A stretch of 14,080 bases of DNA from WHSM01 sp050701635 (lineage in GTDB: Bacteria > Actinomycetota > Actinomycetes > Mycobacteriales > Micromonosporaceae): assembly GCA_050701635.1 (NCBI GenBank), contig JBOGDF010000123.1:1-14080 (forward strand), read 5' to 3'. Below are positions 1-5,957 of this stretch, in pieces. Within the stretch, counting starts at the first letter, position 1. Every line of letters begins with the position of its first letter. The notes below the pieces were generated by a model. That model made no database searches. It saw nothing but the letters and a program-made list of their open reading frames with translations, and was not told the DNA's origin. Made by a program: the position numbers and the translations under genes.

Positions 1-508
1 GGTGGCCGAGCGCGCCGGCCACCGGCTGTTCGGCTTCCCGATGGAGCTCCTCGCGCTCACCGTGCCGCACTTTCACTACGCCGGTTTCGCCGCCGCCCTG
101 GTCGCCGGGCTGGTCTGCCGTACGGTCCCCGGGCGGACGGCGCGGCTCGCCGCCTGGAGCGTGCCGGCCGGCACCGGCCTGGTGTTCGCCGGATACTTCG
201 TCAACGACGCCACCGAGCTGGCAGGGGCGGTGGTGCTGACCGCGGGCATGTGGCTGGTCGGCTGGCTGACCTGGCGCGAGGTACGCCCCCGCGCGACCAG
301 CCCGATCACCCGATGGTGCTTCGGGATCGCCGCGGCGGTGCTCGTGCTCACCATGCTGCTGGCGCTGGACTGGGCGGTGGGACACGTGTCCGACCTGCCG
401 CACCTGTCGCTGTTCTGGATGGTCGCGACCCACGGTGTGGGCAACGCGCTGGGGTTCGGGCTGTGCGGCGTCGCCGCCTGGCACCGACTACGGGAGGAGA
501 CCCGATGA
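1..508 (+). CDS. YndJ-like integral membrane protein (5' end outside window)
   Basis: The reading frame is open from the window edge to TGA at 506-508, so only the C-terminal ~168 residues are seen; the GTG at position 2 is probably internal. The visible part is strongly hydrophobic with about five membrane segments, roughly residues 24-40, 48-66, 72-91, 104-126 and 135-160. The HFHYAGF motif near residue 23 and THGVGNALGF near residue 143 resemble the YndJ family, a membrane family of unknown function. YndJ-type and DUF1990 proteins are, to my knowledge, often neighbours or fused, and here a DUF1990 gene follows with an ATGA overlap, which supports the call. No catalytic residues are recognisable. 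The family name is from recalled motifs; membrane location is seen directly. Confidence 0.8.
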   Translation, partial: VAERAGHRLFGFPMELLALTVPHFHYAGFAAALVAGLVCRTVPGRTARLAAWSVPAGTGLVFAGYFVNDATELAGAVVLTAGMWLVGWLTWREVRPRATSPITRWCFGIAAAVLVLTMLLALDWAVGHVSDLPHLSLFWMVATHGVGNALGFGLCGVAAWHRLREETR

Positions 509-1008
509 GCCGGCTCACGTACCCCGAGGTCGGCGCGACGTTGCGCGGCCCGCTGCCGTACGGCTACCGCGTGCTGCGCTACCGCACGCCGATCGGCACC
601 GGCTGCTTCGAGCGGGCAGCCGAGGCGGTGCTGACCTGGCGGCTGCACCGCGTCGCGGGCGTACGGGTCACCGCCTCCGCCGAGCGGGCGGCGCCGGGGG
701 TGACGGTCACCTGCGCGCTCGGCGCCGGTCCGCTGCGGATCCTGGCGCCGTGCGAGGTGGTGTGGACGGTCGAGGAGGAGCGGCGCGCCGGCTTCGGCTA
801 CGGCACCCTGCCCGGCCATCCCGCACGCGGTGAGGAGTGCTTCGAGGTCGTCCAGGACGAGTCCGGTCGCGTCGAGTTCGCGGTGACCGCGTTCAGCCTG
901 CCCGCCCGCTGGCAGATGCGCGCCGCCGGCCCGGTCGCCCCGCTGCTGCAACGCGCGTACGCCTGGCGGCTGGGCCGTACGCTGCGCCGCCTGTGCCGCT
1001 CCGGGTGA
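505..1008 (+). CDS. DUF1990 (UPF0548) family protein
   Basis: This is a 167-aa protein of unknown function. The ATG at 505 overlaps the stop of the upstream membrane gene (ATGA), and GGGAGGAG sits just before it, so translational coupling is likely. The sequence starts with MSRLTYPEVGATL and carries the family hallmark YGTLPGHPARGEECFEV in its centre, followed by F-W-R-rich C-terminal segments; this is the full-length layout of the DUF1990 domain, which also occurs in plants. It has no signal peptide or membrane span, so it is probably cytosolic or associated with its YndJ-like partner. The gene stops 4 bp before the convergent deaminase gene. The family call is confident; the role is unknown. 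Confidence 0.88.
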   Translation: MSRLTYPEVGATLRGPLPYGYRVLRYRTPIGTGCFERAAEAVLTWRLHRVAGVRVTASAERAAPGVTVTCALGAGPLRILAPCEVVWTVEEERRAGFGYGTLPGHPARGEECFEVVQDESGRVEFAVTAFSLPARWQMRAAGPVAPLLQRAYAWRLGRTLRRLCRSG

Positions 1009-1012
1009 CACT

Positions 1013-2050
1013 TCAGAGCCAGTCGGCGATCTCACTCCGGATCCGGGCCTTGGTCGCCGCGTCGGCGAACGAGGCGTCGACGCTCGCGGTCGCCAGCTCG
1101 GCCAGCGTCGCGCCGGACCAGCCGTAGGCATCGCGTACGGCGCCGTACTCGCTGGTCAGCGTGGTGTGGATGAGCGACGGGATGTCGGTGTGCAGCGACA
1201 CCGCGAGCCCCGCGTCGCGCAGCCGGGGGAGCGGGTGCTCGGCGTACGAGCCGGCGAAGCCCAGCGCGATATTGGACGACGGGCAGACCTCCAGGGCGAT
1301 GCCGCGATCGCGCAGCTCCGCCACGAGCGAGGGATCGGCGATGGCGTTGATGCCGTGGCCGATCCGGTCGGCGAGCCCGACGGTAAGCGCCTCCCGGACG
1401 CTGTCCGGCCCGGCCGCCTCCCCGGCATGGTGCAGGTTGCGCAGCCCGGCGTCCCGCGCCGCCCGGCACACCTCACCGAACGGCGCCAGCGGGTACGCCT
1501 CGTCGCCCGCCAGCCCGATGCCGATCACGCCGGCGTCGCGGTGCCGTACCGCCAGCTCCAGCGTCTGCCAGGCCCGCTCGACCGGCCGCCGCCGGGAGTG
1601 GTCCAGGATCACGCCGTAGCTGAGCGCTCCGGCCGCCGACCCCGCGCCGCCACCCGCCGCCGAGCGGGACGCCTTCGAGCGGGACGCCTCCGAGCCGGCG
1701 GCGAGGCCGTCGAGCACCGCGCGCAGCGGCATCTCGGGGTCGCCGAGCCGTTCGCCGTGCGCCGCCGCGGTGAACGAGACCTCGACGTGGCGTACCCCGT
1801 CGGCTGCCTGGTCCTGGCAGAACTCGCACGCCACCCGGTAGAAGTCCTCGGGGCGGCGCAGGCACGCCAGCACCAGCTTGCGCTGCGCGAAGAAATCCGC
1901 GAAGCCCTCCAGCCGGTACGCCGGATCCGCCAGGTGCTCCGGCACCGGCACCCCGTTCGCCGCGCCCAGCTCCCGCAGGGTGGACCAGCGGACCGCGCTC
2001 TCCAGGTGTACGTGCAGCTGCGCCTTCGGCAACGTCGACAGGTCGGACAC
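1013..2050 (-). CDS. Adenosine deaminase family protein (zinc amidohydrolase), variant active site
   Basis: The predicted 345-aa cytosolic enzyme belongs to the adenosine/AMP deaminase family, which hydrolytically deaminates purine nucleosides or related 6-amino purines. GTG at 2050 is chosen because it leaves the usual short lead (VSDLSTLPK) before the metal motif. Visible motifs: HVHLE (zinc ligands H13, H15), HHAGE (H208 zinc ligand, E211 catalytic), RIGHG (catalytic His), CPSSN, and SLHTDIP with the zinc-ligand Asp at D289. Two oddities: the residue after D289 is Ile where classical adenosine deaminases have a second Asp that contacts the purine, and residues ~119-140 are an Ala/Gly/Ser-rich insert built on a tandem repeat. 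The substrate may therefore not be adenosine; add is not assigned. It may be transcribed leaderless from TACGGT at 2058-2063. Confidence 0.9.
   Translation of the reverse strand: MSDLSTLPKAQLHVHLESAVRWSTLRELGAANGVPVPEHLADPAYRLEGFADFFAQRKLVLACLRRPEDFYRVACEFCQDQAADGVRHVEVSFTAAAHGERLGDPEMPLRAVLDGLAAGSEASRSKASRSAAGGGAGSAAGALSYGVILDHSRRRPVERAWQTLELAVRHRDAGVIGIGLAGDEAYPLAPFGEVCRAARDAGLRNLHHAGEAAGPDSVREALTVGLADRIGHGINAIADPSLVAELRDRGIALEVCPSSNIALGFAGSYAEHPLPRLRDAGLAVSLHTDIPSLIHTTLTSEYGAVRDAYGWSGATLAELATASVDASFADAATKARIRSEIADWL
1661..1690 (-). repeat. 15-bp tandem duplication inside the deaminase gene
   Basis: CGAGCGGGACGCCTT at 1661-1675 is followed directly by CGAGCGGGACGCCTC at 1676-1690 (14 of 15 identical). 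On the coding strand it gives EASRS-KASRS, residues 121-130, within a low-complexity loop. The unit is a multiple of three, so the frame is kept. It looks like a recent in-frame duplication. Confidence 0.85.
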
Positions 2051-2057
2051 GGGCGCG

Positions 2058-2063
2058 ACCGTA
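2058..2063 (-). promoter_or_regulatory. Candidate -10 element for leaderless deaminase transcript
   Basis: TACGGT on the minus strand fits the actinobacterial TAnnnT -10 form and lies 7 nt before the GTG at 2050, which would put transcription start at or next to the start codon. There is no convincing Shine-Dalgarno at close spacing (GGCAGGGG lies 13 nt away). No clear -35 box is seen. Position inferred from geometry only. Confidence 0.4.
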
Positions 2064-2091
2064 CCCCTGCCGACGGGACCCAAACGAGCGT

Positions 2092-2097
2092 TAAGCT
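2092..2097 (+). promoter_or_regulatory. Candidate -10 element for leaderless acyl-CoA dehydrogenase transcript
   Basis: TAAGCT matches TAnnnT and ends 6 nt before the ATG at 2104, the spacing expected when the first transcribed base is the A of ATG. The six bases between (gccggc) hold no Shine-Dalgarno. It forms a back-to-back pair with the deaminase -10 at 2058-2063 in a 53-bp divergent gap. Confidence 0.5.
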
Positions 2098-2103
2098 GCC
2101 GGC

Positions 2104-3246
2104 ATGACCGTGGAACGCATCCTGCCCACCGAGGAAGCCAACGATCTGCTCGGCCTGACCCGTGAGATCGCCGACGCCGAGCTGGCCCCCCGTGCCGGCG
2201 ACTTCGAGGCCCGGGGCGAGTTTCCCCGCGACGTACTGCGCACCCTGGGCCAGGCCGGGCTGCTCGGGCTGCCGTACCCGGAGGAGTACGGCGGCGGCGC
2301 ACAGCCGTACGAGGTCTACCTGCAGGTGCTCGAAGAGCTGGCGTACCGCTGGCTGACGATCGCCGAAGCTGTGTCGGTGCACGCGCTGGCGTGCTATCCG
2401 GTCGCCGCGTACGGCACCGATGACCAGCGCAAACGCTTCCTGCCGGACTTCCTGGGCGGCGACCTGCTCGGCGCCTACTGCCTGTCCGAACCCCAGGGCG
2501 GCTCCGACGCGGCGTCCCTGGCGACCAAGGCCACCAAAACCGGCGACCAGTACGTCGTCAACGGCACCAAGGCGTGGATCACCCATGCCGGCGTGGCCGA
2601 CTTCTACAACATCTTCTGCCGTACCGGCGCCGAAGGTCCGAAGGGCATCTCCTGCCTGCTCGCCGACGCCGACAACCCCGGCATCCAGCCGCAGCGCCGG
2701 GAGCGCACCATGGGGCTCACCGGCTCCCCGGTGGCGCAGATCGTGTTCTCCGACGCCCGGGTGCCGGCAGACCGGCTGGTCGGCGGCGAAGGCGCCGGCT
2801 TCAGCATCGCGATGTCGGCGCTGGACTCCGGCCGGCTCGGGATCGCCGCCTGCGCGGTCGGTCTGGCCCAGGCCGCCCTCGACTACGCGGTCCGGTACGC
2901 CAAGGAGCGCGACCAGTTCGGCCAGTCGATCATCAGCTTCCAGGGCATCGGGTTCATGCTCGCCGACATGGCCACCCAGATCAGCGCCGCGCGTGCGTTG
3001 CTGCTGGCCACCGCCCGGCTGCGGGACGCCGGCCGCCCGTACAGCTCGCAGGCGGCGCAGACCAAGCTGTTCGCCACCGACATGGCGATGCGGGTGACCA
3101 CCGACGCCGTACAGATCCTCGGCGGGTACGGCTACGTCGCCGACCACCCGGTGGAGCGCTACATGCGGGAAGCGAAGCTGCTGCAGATCGTGGAGGGCAC
3201 CAACCAGATCCAGCGCATGGTGATCTCCCGACACCTGGCGCGCTGA
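2104..3246 (+). CDS. Acyl-CoA dehydrogenase
   Basis: A 380-aa FAD-dependent flavoenzyme that introduces a trans-2 double bond into an acyl-CoA and passes electrons to electron-transferring flavoprotein. Length is standard for the family. The N-terminal helical domain (about 1-120) is followed by the FAD/substrate signature AYCLSEPQGGSD starting near residue 124, the beta domain, and a C-terminal helical domain with ERDQFGQSIISFQGI. The catalytic base is the Glu of QIVEGTNQIQR, E364, at the position used by short/medium-chain enzymes. The motif reads most like short-chain, branched-chain or glutaryl-type members; chain specificity cannot be read from it. An Lrp regulator lies 39 bp downstream on the same strand and could control it, although that gene appears to have its own promoter. 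Confidence 0.95.
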   Translation: MTVERILPTEEANDLLGLTREIADAELAPRAGDFEARGEFPRDVLRTLGQAGLLGLPYPEEYGGGAQPYEVYLQVLEELAYRWLTIAEAVSVHALACYPVAAYGTDDQRKRFLPDFLGGDLLGAYCLSEPQGGSDAASLATKATKTGDQYVVNGTKAWITHAGVADFYNIFCRTGAEGPKGISCLLADADNPGIQPQRRERTMGLTGSPVAQIVFSDARVPADRLVGGEGAGFSIAMSALDSGRLGIAACAVGLAQAALDYAVRYAKERDQFGQSIISFQGIGFMLADMATQISAARALLLATARLRDAGRPYSSQAAQTKLFATDMAMRVTTDAVQILGGYGYVADHPVERYMREAKLLQIVEGTNQIQRMVISRHLAR

Positions 3247-3273
3247 CCCGGGTAGCGGCCGATGCCGGTGCGG

Positions 3274-3279
3274 TAGCGT
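3274..3279 (+). promoter_or_regulatory. Candidate -10 element for leaderless Lrp-family transcript
   Basis: TAGCGT (TAnnnT) ends 6 nt before the GTG at 3286, the same geometry as at 2092-2097. The intervening bases lack a purine-rich ribosome binding site. This suggests the regulator can be expressed independently of the dehydrogenase gene. Confidence 0.45.
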
Positions 3280-3285
3280 TTCGGT

Positions 3286-3726
3286 GTGGAAGAGATCGAC
3301 CGGGCCATCGTCGGAGCGCTGATCGAAGACGGGCGCCTCTCGTACACCGACCTCGCCGAGAAGGTCGGCCTGTCGGTGTCCGCGGTGCACCAGCGGGTAC
3401 GCCGCCTGGAGCAGCGCAAAGTCATCCAGGGGTACGGTGCCCGCGTCAGCCACGAAGCCCTCGGGCTGTCGCTGACCGCGTTCATCGCGATCCGCCCGAT
3501 CGATCCGGCGGCCCCCGACGACGCGCCCGAGCGGCTGGCCCACCTGACCCAGATCGAATCCTGCTACTCGGTGGCCGGCGACGACTTCTACCTGCTGAAG
3601 GTACGGGTGGCCAGCCCCGTCGACCTGGAACGGCTGCTCCAGCAGATCCGCTCGTCGGCGAACGTGTCGACCCGTACCACCGTGGTGCTCTCCACCCCGT
3701 ACGAGGGTCGCACCCCACAGGCGTAG
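3286..3726 (+). CDS. Lrp/AsnC family transcriptional regulator
   Basis: A 146-aa DNA-binding regulator. The N-terminal winged HTH (about residues 3-60) reads DRAIVGALIEDGRLSYTDLAEKVGLSVSAVHQ in part, with the recognition helix at VSAVHQRVRRLEQ. After a linker, the RAM effector domain covers roughly 62-140 (GLSLTAFIAIRP ... ESCYSVAGDDFYLLKVRV), the fold that binds amino acids or other small ligands and builds dimers and octamers. Start GTG at 3286 gives the family's usual length. It is downstream of the acyl-CoA dehydrogenase, so branched-chain amino acid or acyl-CoA metabolism is a reasonable guess for its regulon, but nothing in the sequence fixes the ligand. Its stop codon abuts the stop of the convergent phosphatase gene with no gap. 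Confidence 0.93.
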   Translation: MEEIDRAIVGALIEDGRLSYTDLAEKVGLSVSAVHQRVRRLEQRKVIQGYGARVSHEALGLSLTAFIAIRPIDPAAPDDAPERLAHLTQIESCYSVAGDDFYLLKVRVASPVDLERLLQQIRSSANVSTRTTVVLSTPYEGRTPQA

Positions 3727-4290
3727 TCAGCAGTTCCAGCGCAGCAGGACGGGCTGTTCGCGCTCGTACCCGAGGACGGAGATCCGGCCGACCTCGAGCC
3801 GGAACAGACCGCCCGCGGCGACCGGGAGCCCGATCCACCGGGCGGCGGTGACCCGGGTGGCGTGCCCGTGTCCGATCAACGCGACGTCGCCGCCGGCGAG
3901 CAGGCCGCGTACCCGTTGCAGCATCGCGTCGATCCGCTTGCCGATCTCGTCCGGCGACTCACCGCCGGGGCACCCGTCCCGCCACAGGCTCCACTCTGGA
4001 CGGTGCTCACGGATCCGCGGTGTGGTGATGCCCTCGTACTCGCCGTAGTCCCATTCGACCAGGTCGTCGTCGGTGCCGGTGACAGTCAACCCCGCCACCT
4101 CGGCGGTACGCCGCGTCCGCAGCCGCGGGCTGCACAGCACCGCCGCGAACTCCCGCCCCGCCAGCGCCCGTCCCAGCTCCCGCGCCTGCGCCTCACCGTG
4201 CTCGGTCAACGCGATATCGGTGTACGAAGTGTGCCGCCCCGCCGCGCTCCACTCGGTCTCGCCGTGCCGGATCAGAACGATCTCCGCCAT
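3727..4290 (-). CDS. Histidine phosphatase (phosphoglycerate mutase-like) family protein
   Basis: A 187-aa member of the branch-1 histidine phosphatase superfamily. The N-terminal IVLIRHGETEW places the phospho-accepting catalytic His at H9 with Arg8. EWDYGEYEG supplies the acidic proton donor region, and ALIGHGHATRV the second catalytic His (H141) of the pocket. The length and lack of the long insert fit small broad-specificity phosphatases (CobC/PhoE-like) rather than cofactor-dependent glycolytic phosphoglycerate mutase (about 230-250 aa). ATG at 4290 is preceded by GGGCGG immediately upstream. The 3' end abuts the Lrp gene tail to tail. The substrate is unknown. Confidence 0.93.
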   Translation of the reverse strand: MAEIVLIRHGETEWSAAGRHTSYTDIALTEHGEAQARELGRALAGREFAAVLCSPRLRTRRTAEVAGLTVTGTDDDLVEWDYGEYEGITTPRIREHRPEWSLWRDGCPGGESPDEIGKRIDAMLQRVRGLLAGGDVALIGHGHATRVTAARWIGLPVAAGGLFRLEVGRISVLGYEREQPVLLRWNC

Positions 4291-4302
4291 CCGCCCAGTC
4301 TG

Positions 4303-4315
4303 CCGACAATGTCGG
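4303..4315. promoter_or_regulatory. 13-bp perfect palindrome between divergent phosphatase and MmcQ genes
   Basis: CCGACAATGTCGG is a perfect inverted repeat around A4309, almost exactly midway between the starts at 4290 (minus) and 4330 (plus). It offers GACAAT on the plus strand and GACATT on the minus strand, both acceptable -10 hexamers, so it may be a bidirectional promoter core, a shared operator, or both. Confidence 0.45.
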
Positions 4316-4329
4316 TGCGATGCGGCAAC

Positions 4330-4711
4330 ATGACCCACGTGAGCGATCTCCCTCTGCAGCGGCTGCGCGAGCTGTGCCTCGCGATGCCCGAAGCCACCGA
4401 GCGGCTCAGCCACGGCGAACCCACCTGGTTCGTACGAGGCAAGAAGACCTTCGTGATGTACGCCGACCACCACCACGACGACCCGGCTCGGCTTCTGGTG
4501 CGCCGCACCACCCGGCGCGCAGGAGGCCCATCTCGCGTCCGACCCGGAGCGATTCTTCCGCCCGCCGTACGTGGGCCACCGCGGCTGGCTCGGCGTCTAC
4601 CTCGATGTCGAGGTCGACTGGGCCGAGGTGGCCGAGATCGTGGAAGACGCGTACCGGACGGTCGCCCCGAAAACCCTGATCGCGAAGCTGGACGCCGACC
4701 TAGACCGATAG
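4330..4711 (+). pseudogene. MmcQ/YjbR family (DUF419) gene disrupted by a +1 frameshift
   Basis: ATG at 4330 (or the in-frame GTG at 4339) opens a MmcQ/YjbR domain: LRELCLAMPEATERLSHGEPTWFVRGKKTFVMYADHHHDD can be followed to about 4482, after which the frame leaves the family. The next frame continues it without loss from RLGFWCAAPPGAQ through ASDPERFFRPPYVGHRGWLGV and VDWAEVAEIVEDAYRTVAPK to TAG at 4709-4711. The two halves join if one C is removed from CCC at 4482-4484. The restored protein would be ~126 aa, the normal size. Such proteins have a CyaY-like fold and unclear, possibly DNA-binding, function. No other damage is visible, so this is either a very recent mutation or a sequencing/assembly error. 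Confidence 0.88.
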
Positions 4712-4719
4712 CTCCGCGA

Positions 4720-4785
4720 TCACCCCGTGATCAGCTCGCGTGCCTGCTCGCCGTAGACCGCATCCGCCTGGAGTAGCTCGAAGAG
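4720..4785 (-). pseudogene. Remnant of a DUF5753-type HTH regulator C-terminus
   Basis: On the minus strand this reads LFELLQADAVYGEQARELITG then stop. It aligns with LFELLQAEAIYGQDARQLIADVVADL, the C-terminus of the intact regulator at 9714-10565. A stop codon (TAG, 4788-4786) directly precedes the first codon, so it cannot be translated as a C-terminus. DNA identity is also visible (AGTAGCTCGAAGAGCT is shared). The scrap is the relic of a second, otherwise lost copy. Confidence 0.75.
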
Positions 4786-4843
4786 CTATTCGGTGCAGGT
4801 GACGACACGGCCGGCGGGTGCGTGATGTGGCCTACGGCGTTAC

Positions 4844-4863
4844 AGCGCGGCGTTGGCCGCGCT
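4844..4863. terminator. Hairpin, 8-bp perfect stem
   Basis: AGCGCGGC and GCCGCGCT form a perfect 8-bp stem with loop GTTG. No T-tract follows on either strand, as is usual for high-GC actinobacteria. It lies 132 bp after the MmcQ stop and 71 bp beyond the stop of the convergent HTH gene, so it could end either transcript. Confidence 0.4.
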
Positions 4864-4894
4864 TCAGCACCATGAGAGCGCCGTGGATGACGAA

Positions 4895-4912
4895 GGCGGG
4901 TGAGCGCCCGCC
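4895..4912 (-). terminator. Candidate terminator hairpin for the DUF2975/HTH operon
   Basis: GGCGGG and CCCGCC form a 6-bp GC stem with a 6-nt loop, 22 bp beyond the HTH stop codon in its direction of transcription. There is no T-tract. It is modest but well placed. Confidence 0.35.
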
Positions 4913-4934
4913 ACCGCCGTAAGCCGCCGTTGAA

Positions 4935-5171
4935 TCACGTACGAGGAACGCTGAGCAGGTCCCCGGCCTCGCAGTCCAGTGCTCGGCAGATCGCGGCGAG
5001 GGTAGTGAAGCGGATGGCCTTTCCGTGGTTGTTCTTCAAGACGGACAAGTTTGCGAAGGTGATGTCTACCTGCTTGCTCAGCTCGGTGAGCGTCATGCCA
5101 CGTTCGGCCAGCAGCCGGTCGAGATGACACACGACCAGGGGTGGGTCCTCCGGCTTCTTGTGCCGAGGCAT
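4935..5171 (-). CDS. Small Xre/Cro-type HTH regulator (YozG-like)
   Basis: A 78-aa protein that is almost entirely one helix-turn-helix domain: VVCHLDRLLAERGMTLTELSKQV ... FANLSVLKNNHGKAIRFTTLAAICRALDCEAGDLL covers residues ~13-73. The KNNHGKAIRFTTLAAICRALDCEAGDLL stretch matches the single-domain YozG-like Xre regulators. Its ATG (5171-5169) overlaps the stop of the upstream DUF2975 gene (ATGA), so the two are translationally coupled. In many bacteria DUF2975 membrane proteins are paired with this type of HTH. Likely role: cytosolic DNA-binding partner that controls its own operon through the palindrome at 5827-5858 (inference). Confidence 0.92.
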   Translation of the reverse strand: MPRHKKPEDPPLVVCHLDRLLAERGMTLTELSKQVDITFANLSVLKNNHGKAIRFTTLAAICRALDCEAGDLLSVPRT

Positions 5172-5818
5172 CAGATCAAGCCTTCGGTGTCCTGCTGCAG
5201 TCGTACGCCGCGGGCGAGCAGGATCGCGCACAGACCACACACCAGGCCTAGCCCCAGCAGCGCCCAGTCGGTGTCGGTGTCCCAGCTGTAGGCCGGCGGG
5301 ACCACCGTCCAGGTAGTCGCGGCATCACCGTACGTCGGCAGCCCCGTCGCGTCCAACGCTCGCTGCACCGCGACAATCTTCAGGTAGGGAGCGACGACCG
5401 CCACCAGCGACATCGGGACCGCCAGTAGGCCCAGCGACCAGGCCGCAAACCGGGAGAACGGCCGGTCGCGCAGCAGCCGCCAGCACAGCACCTCCAGCAC
5501 GACCAGCGTCAGCAGCGCCACCAGGTAGCGCGAGTTGCCCGCGATCGACTCCAGGAGTACGGCATCAGCGGGCTCCACGCCCGGGATGACGAGGACCTCG
5601 CTGTACTGGACCTCCGTACCCGGGCTCGTCGGGTTCAGCTCCGGTCGCTGGTCCAGCGGAGCCGCCAGCCCAACCTCGAATGCGTAGTTGGGGGTCATCG
5701 GCTGGGACAGGGCCCAGAACAGCAGTGTCAGTGCGATCCCCACGCCGGCCGCGGCCATGACGGCGACCAGCACGGTGTTCCCAAGTGCCCGGCGGAGGTG
5801 CTGAGTTATGGTGTCCAC
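5171..5818 (-). CDS. DUF2975 family membrane protein
   Basis: A 215-aa integral membrane protein with four predicted spans (about residues 14-37, 96-116, 124-146, 184-204). The ~58-residue loop between spans 1 and 2 and a shorter one between 3 and 4 would lie outside the membrane. The arrangement and the coupled downstream Xre gene fit DUF2975, whose function is not known; a sensor or regulator of the partner HTH is a reasonable hypothesis. GTG at 5818 is chosen because ATGGGGA lies four bases upstream as ribosome binding site and the reading frame has no better start. There are no obvious enzymatic motifs. The 3' end overlaps the HTH start. Confidence 0.78.
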   Translation of the reverse strand: MDTITQHLRRALGNTVLVAVMAAAGVGIALTLLFWALSQPMTPNYAFEVGLAAPLDQRPELNPTSPGTEVQYSEVLVIPGVEPADAVLLESIAGNSRYLVALLTLVVLEVLCWRLLRDRPFSRFAAWSLGLLAVPMSLVAVVAPYLKIVAVQRALDATGLPTYGDAATTWTVVPPAYSWDTDTDWALLGLGLVCGLCAILLARGVRLQQDTEGLI

Positions 5819-5826
5819 GCGTCCCC

Positions 5827-5858
5827 ATCTCGTTGCTCGATATATTGATAAACGAGAT
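5827..5858. promoter_or_regulatory. Nested 32-bp palindrome, probable operator of the DUF2975/HTH operon
   Basis: Outer arms ATCTCGTT (5827-5834) and AACGAGAT (5851-5858) are perfectly complementary. The inner segment TCGATATATTGA (5837-5848) is itself a palindrome with one mismatch and has the same centre (5842.5). Over the whole 32 bp, 13 of 16 pairs match. It sits 9-40 bp upstream of the GTG at 5818, and TAGTAT on the minus strand (5862-5857) is a plausible -10 at its outer edge. Its AT-richness stands out from its surroundings. Confidence 0.7.
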
Positions 5859-5906
5859 ACTAGGCTCCGCCCCCGCGTGGCGCAAGCCCGATCCGGGACG
5901 TAGACA

Positions 5907-5936
5907 TTGACACCTGTTTTGCGCCAGCGTTACGCT
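5907..5936 (+). promoter_or_regulatory. Sigma-70-type promoter of the chitinase operon
   Basis: TTGACA at 5907-5912 is a perfect -35 consensus. With 18 bp spacing it is followed by TACGCT at 5931-5936, a TAnnnT -10. Transcription would start near 5943, leaving a ~145-nt leader before the ATG at 6087. Confidence 0.65.
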
Positions 5937-5944
5937 CCCGGGAA

Positions 5945-5957
5945 TCTTTAGTAAAGA
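5945..5957. promoter_or_regulatory. 13-bp perfect palindrome at the chitinase transcription start, probable operator
   Basis: TCTTTAGTAAAGA is a perfect inverted repeat around G5951, followed by AAACTTAATTGAG. It begins within a few bases of the predicted transcription start, where a bound repressor would block initiation or escape. TTTAGTAAA-like sites are, as I recall, frequent upstream of secreted glycoside hydrolase genes in this group of actinomycetes; the protein that binds is not identifiable here. Confidence 0.55.

Noticed and set aside
76..1131. Long minus-strand open frame across the YndJ-like and DUF1990 genes
   Set aside because: Arg/Pro/Ala-rich composition without domain features, antisense to two recognisable proteins; a GC-driven shadow.
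1609..3543. 644-codon minus-strand open frame opposite the acyl-CoA dehydrogenase and Lrp genes
   Set aside because: It is antisense to two clear families, and its tail overlaps the deaminase in another frame; no domain is recognisable.
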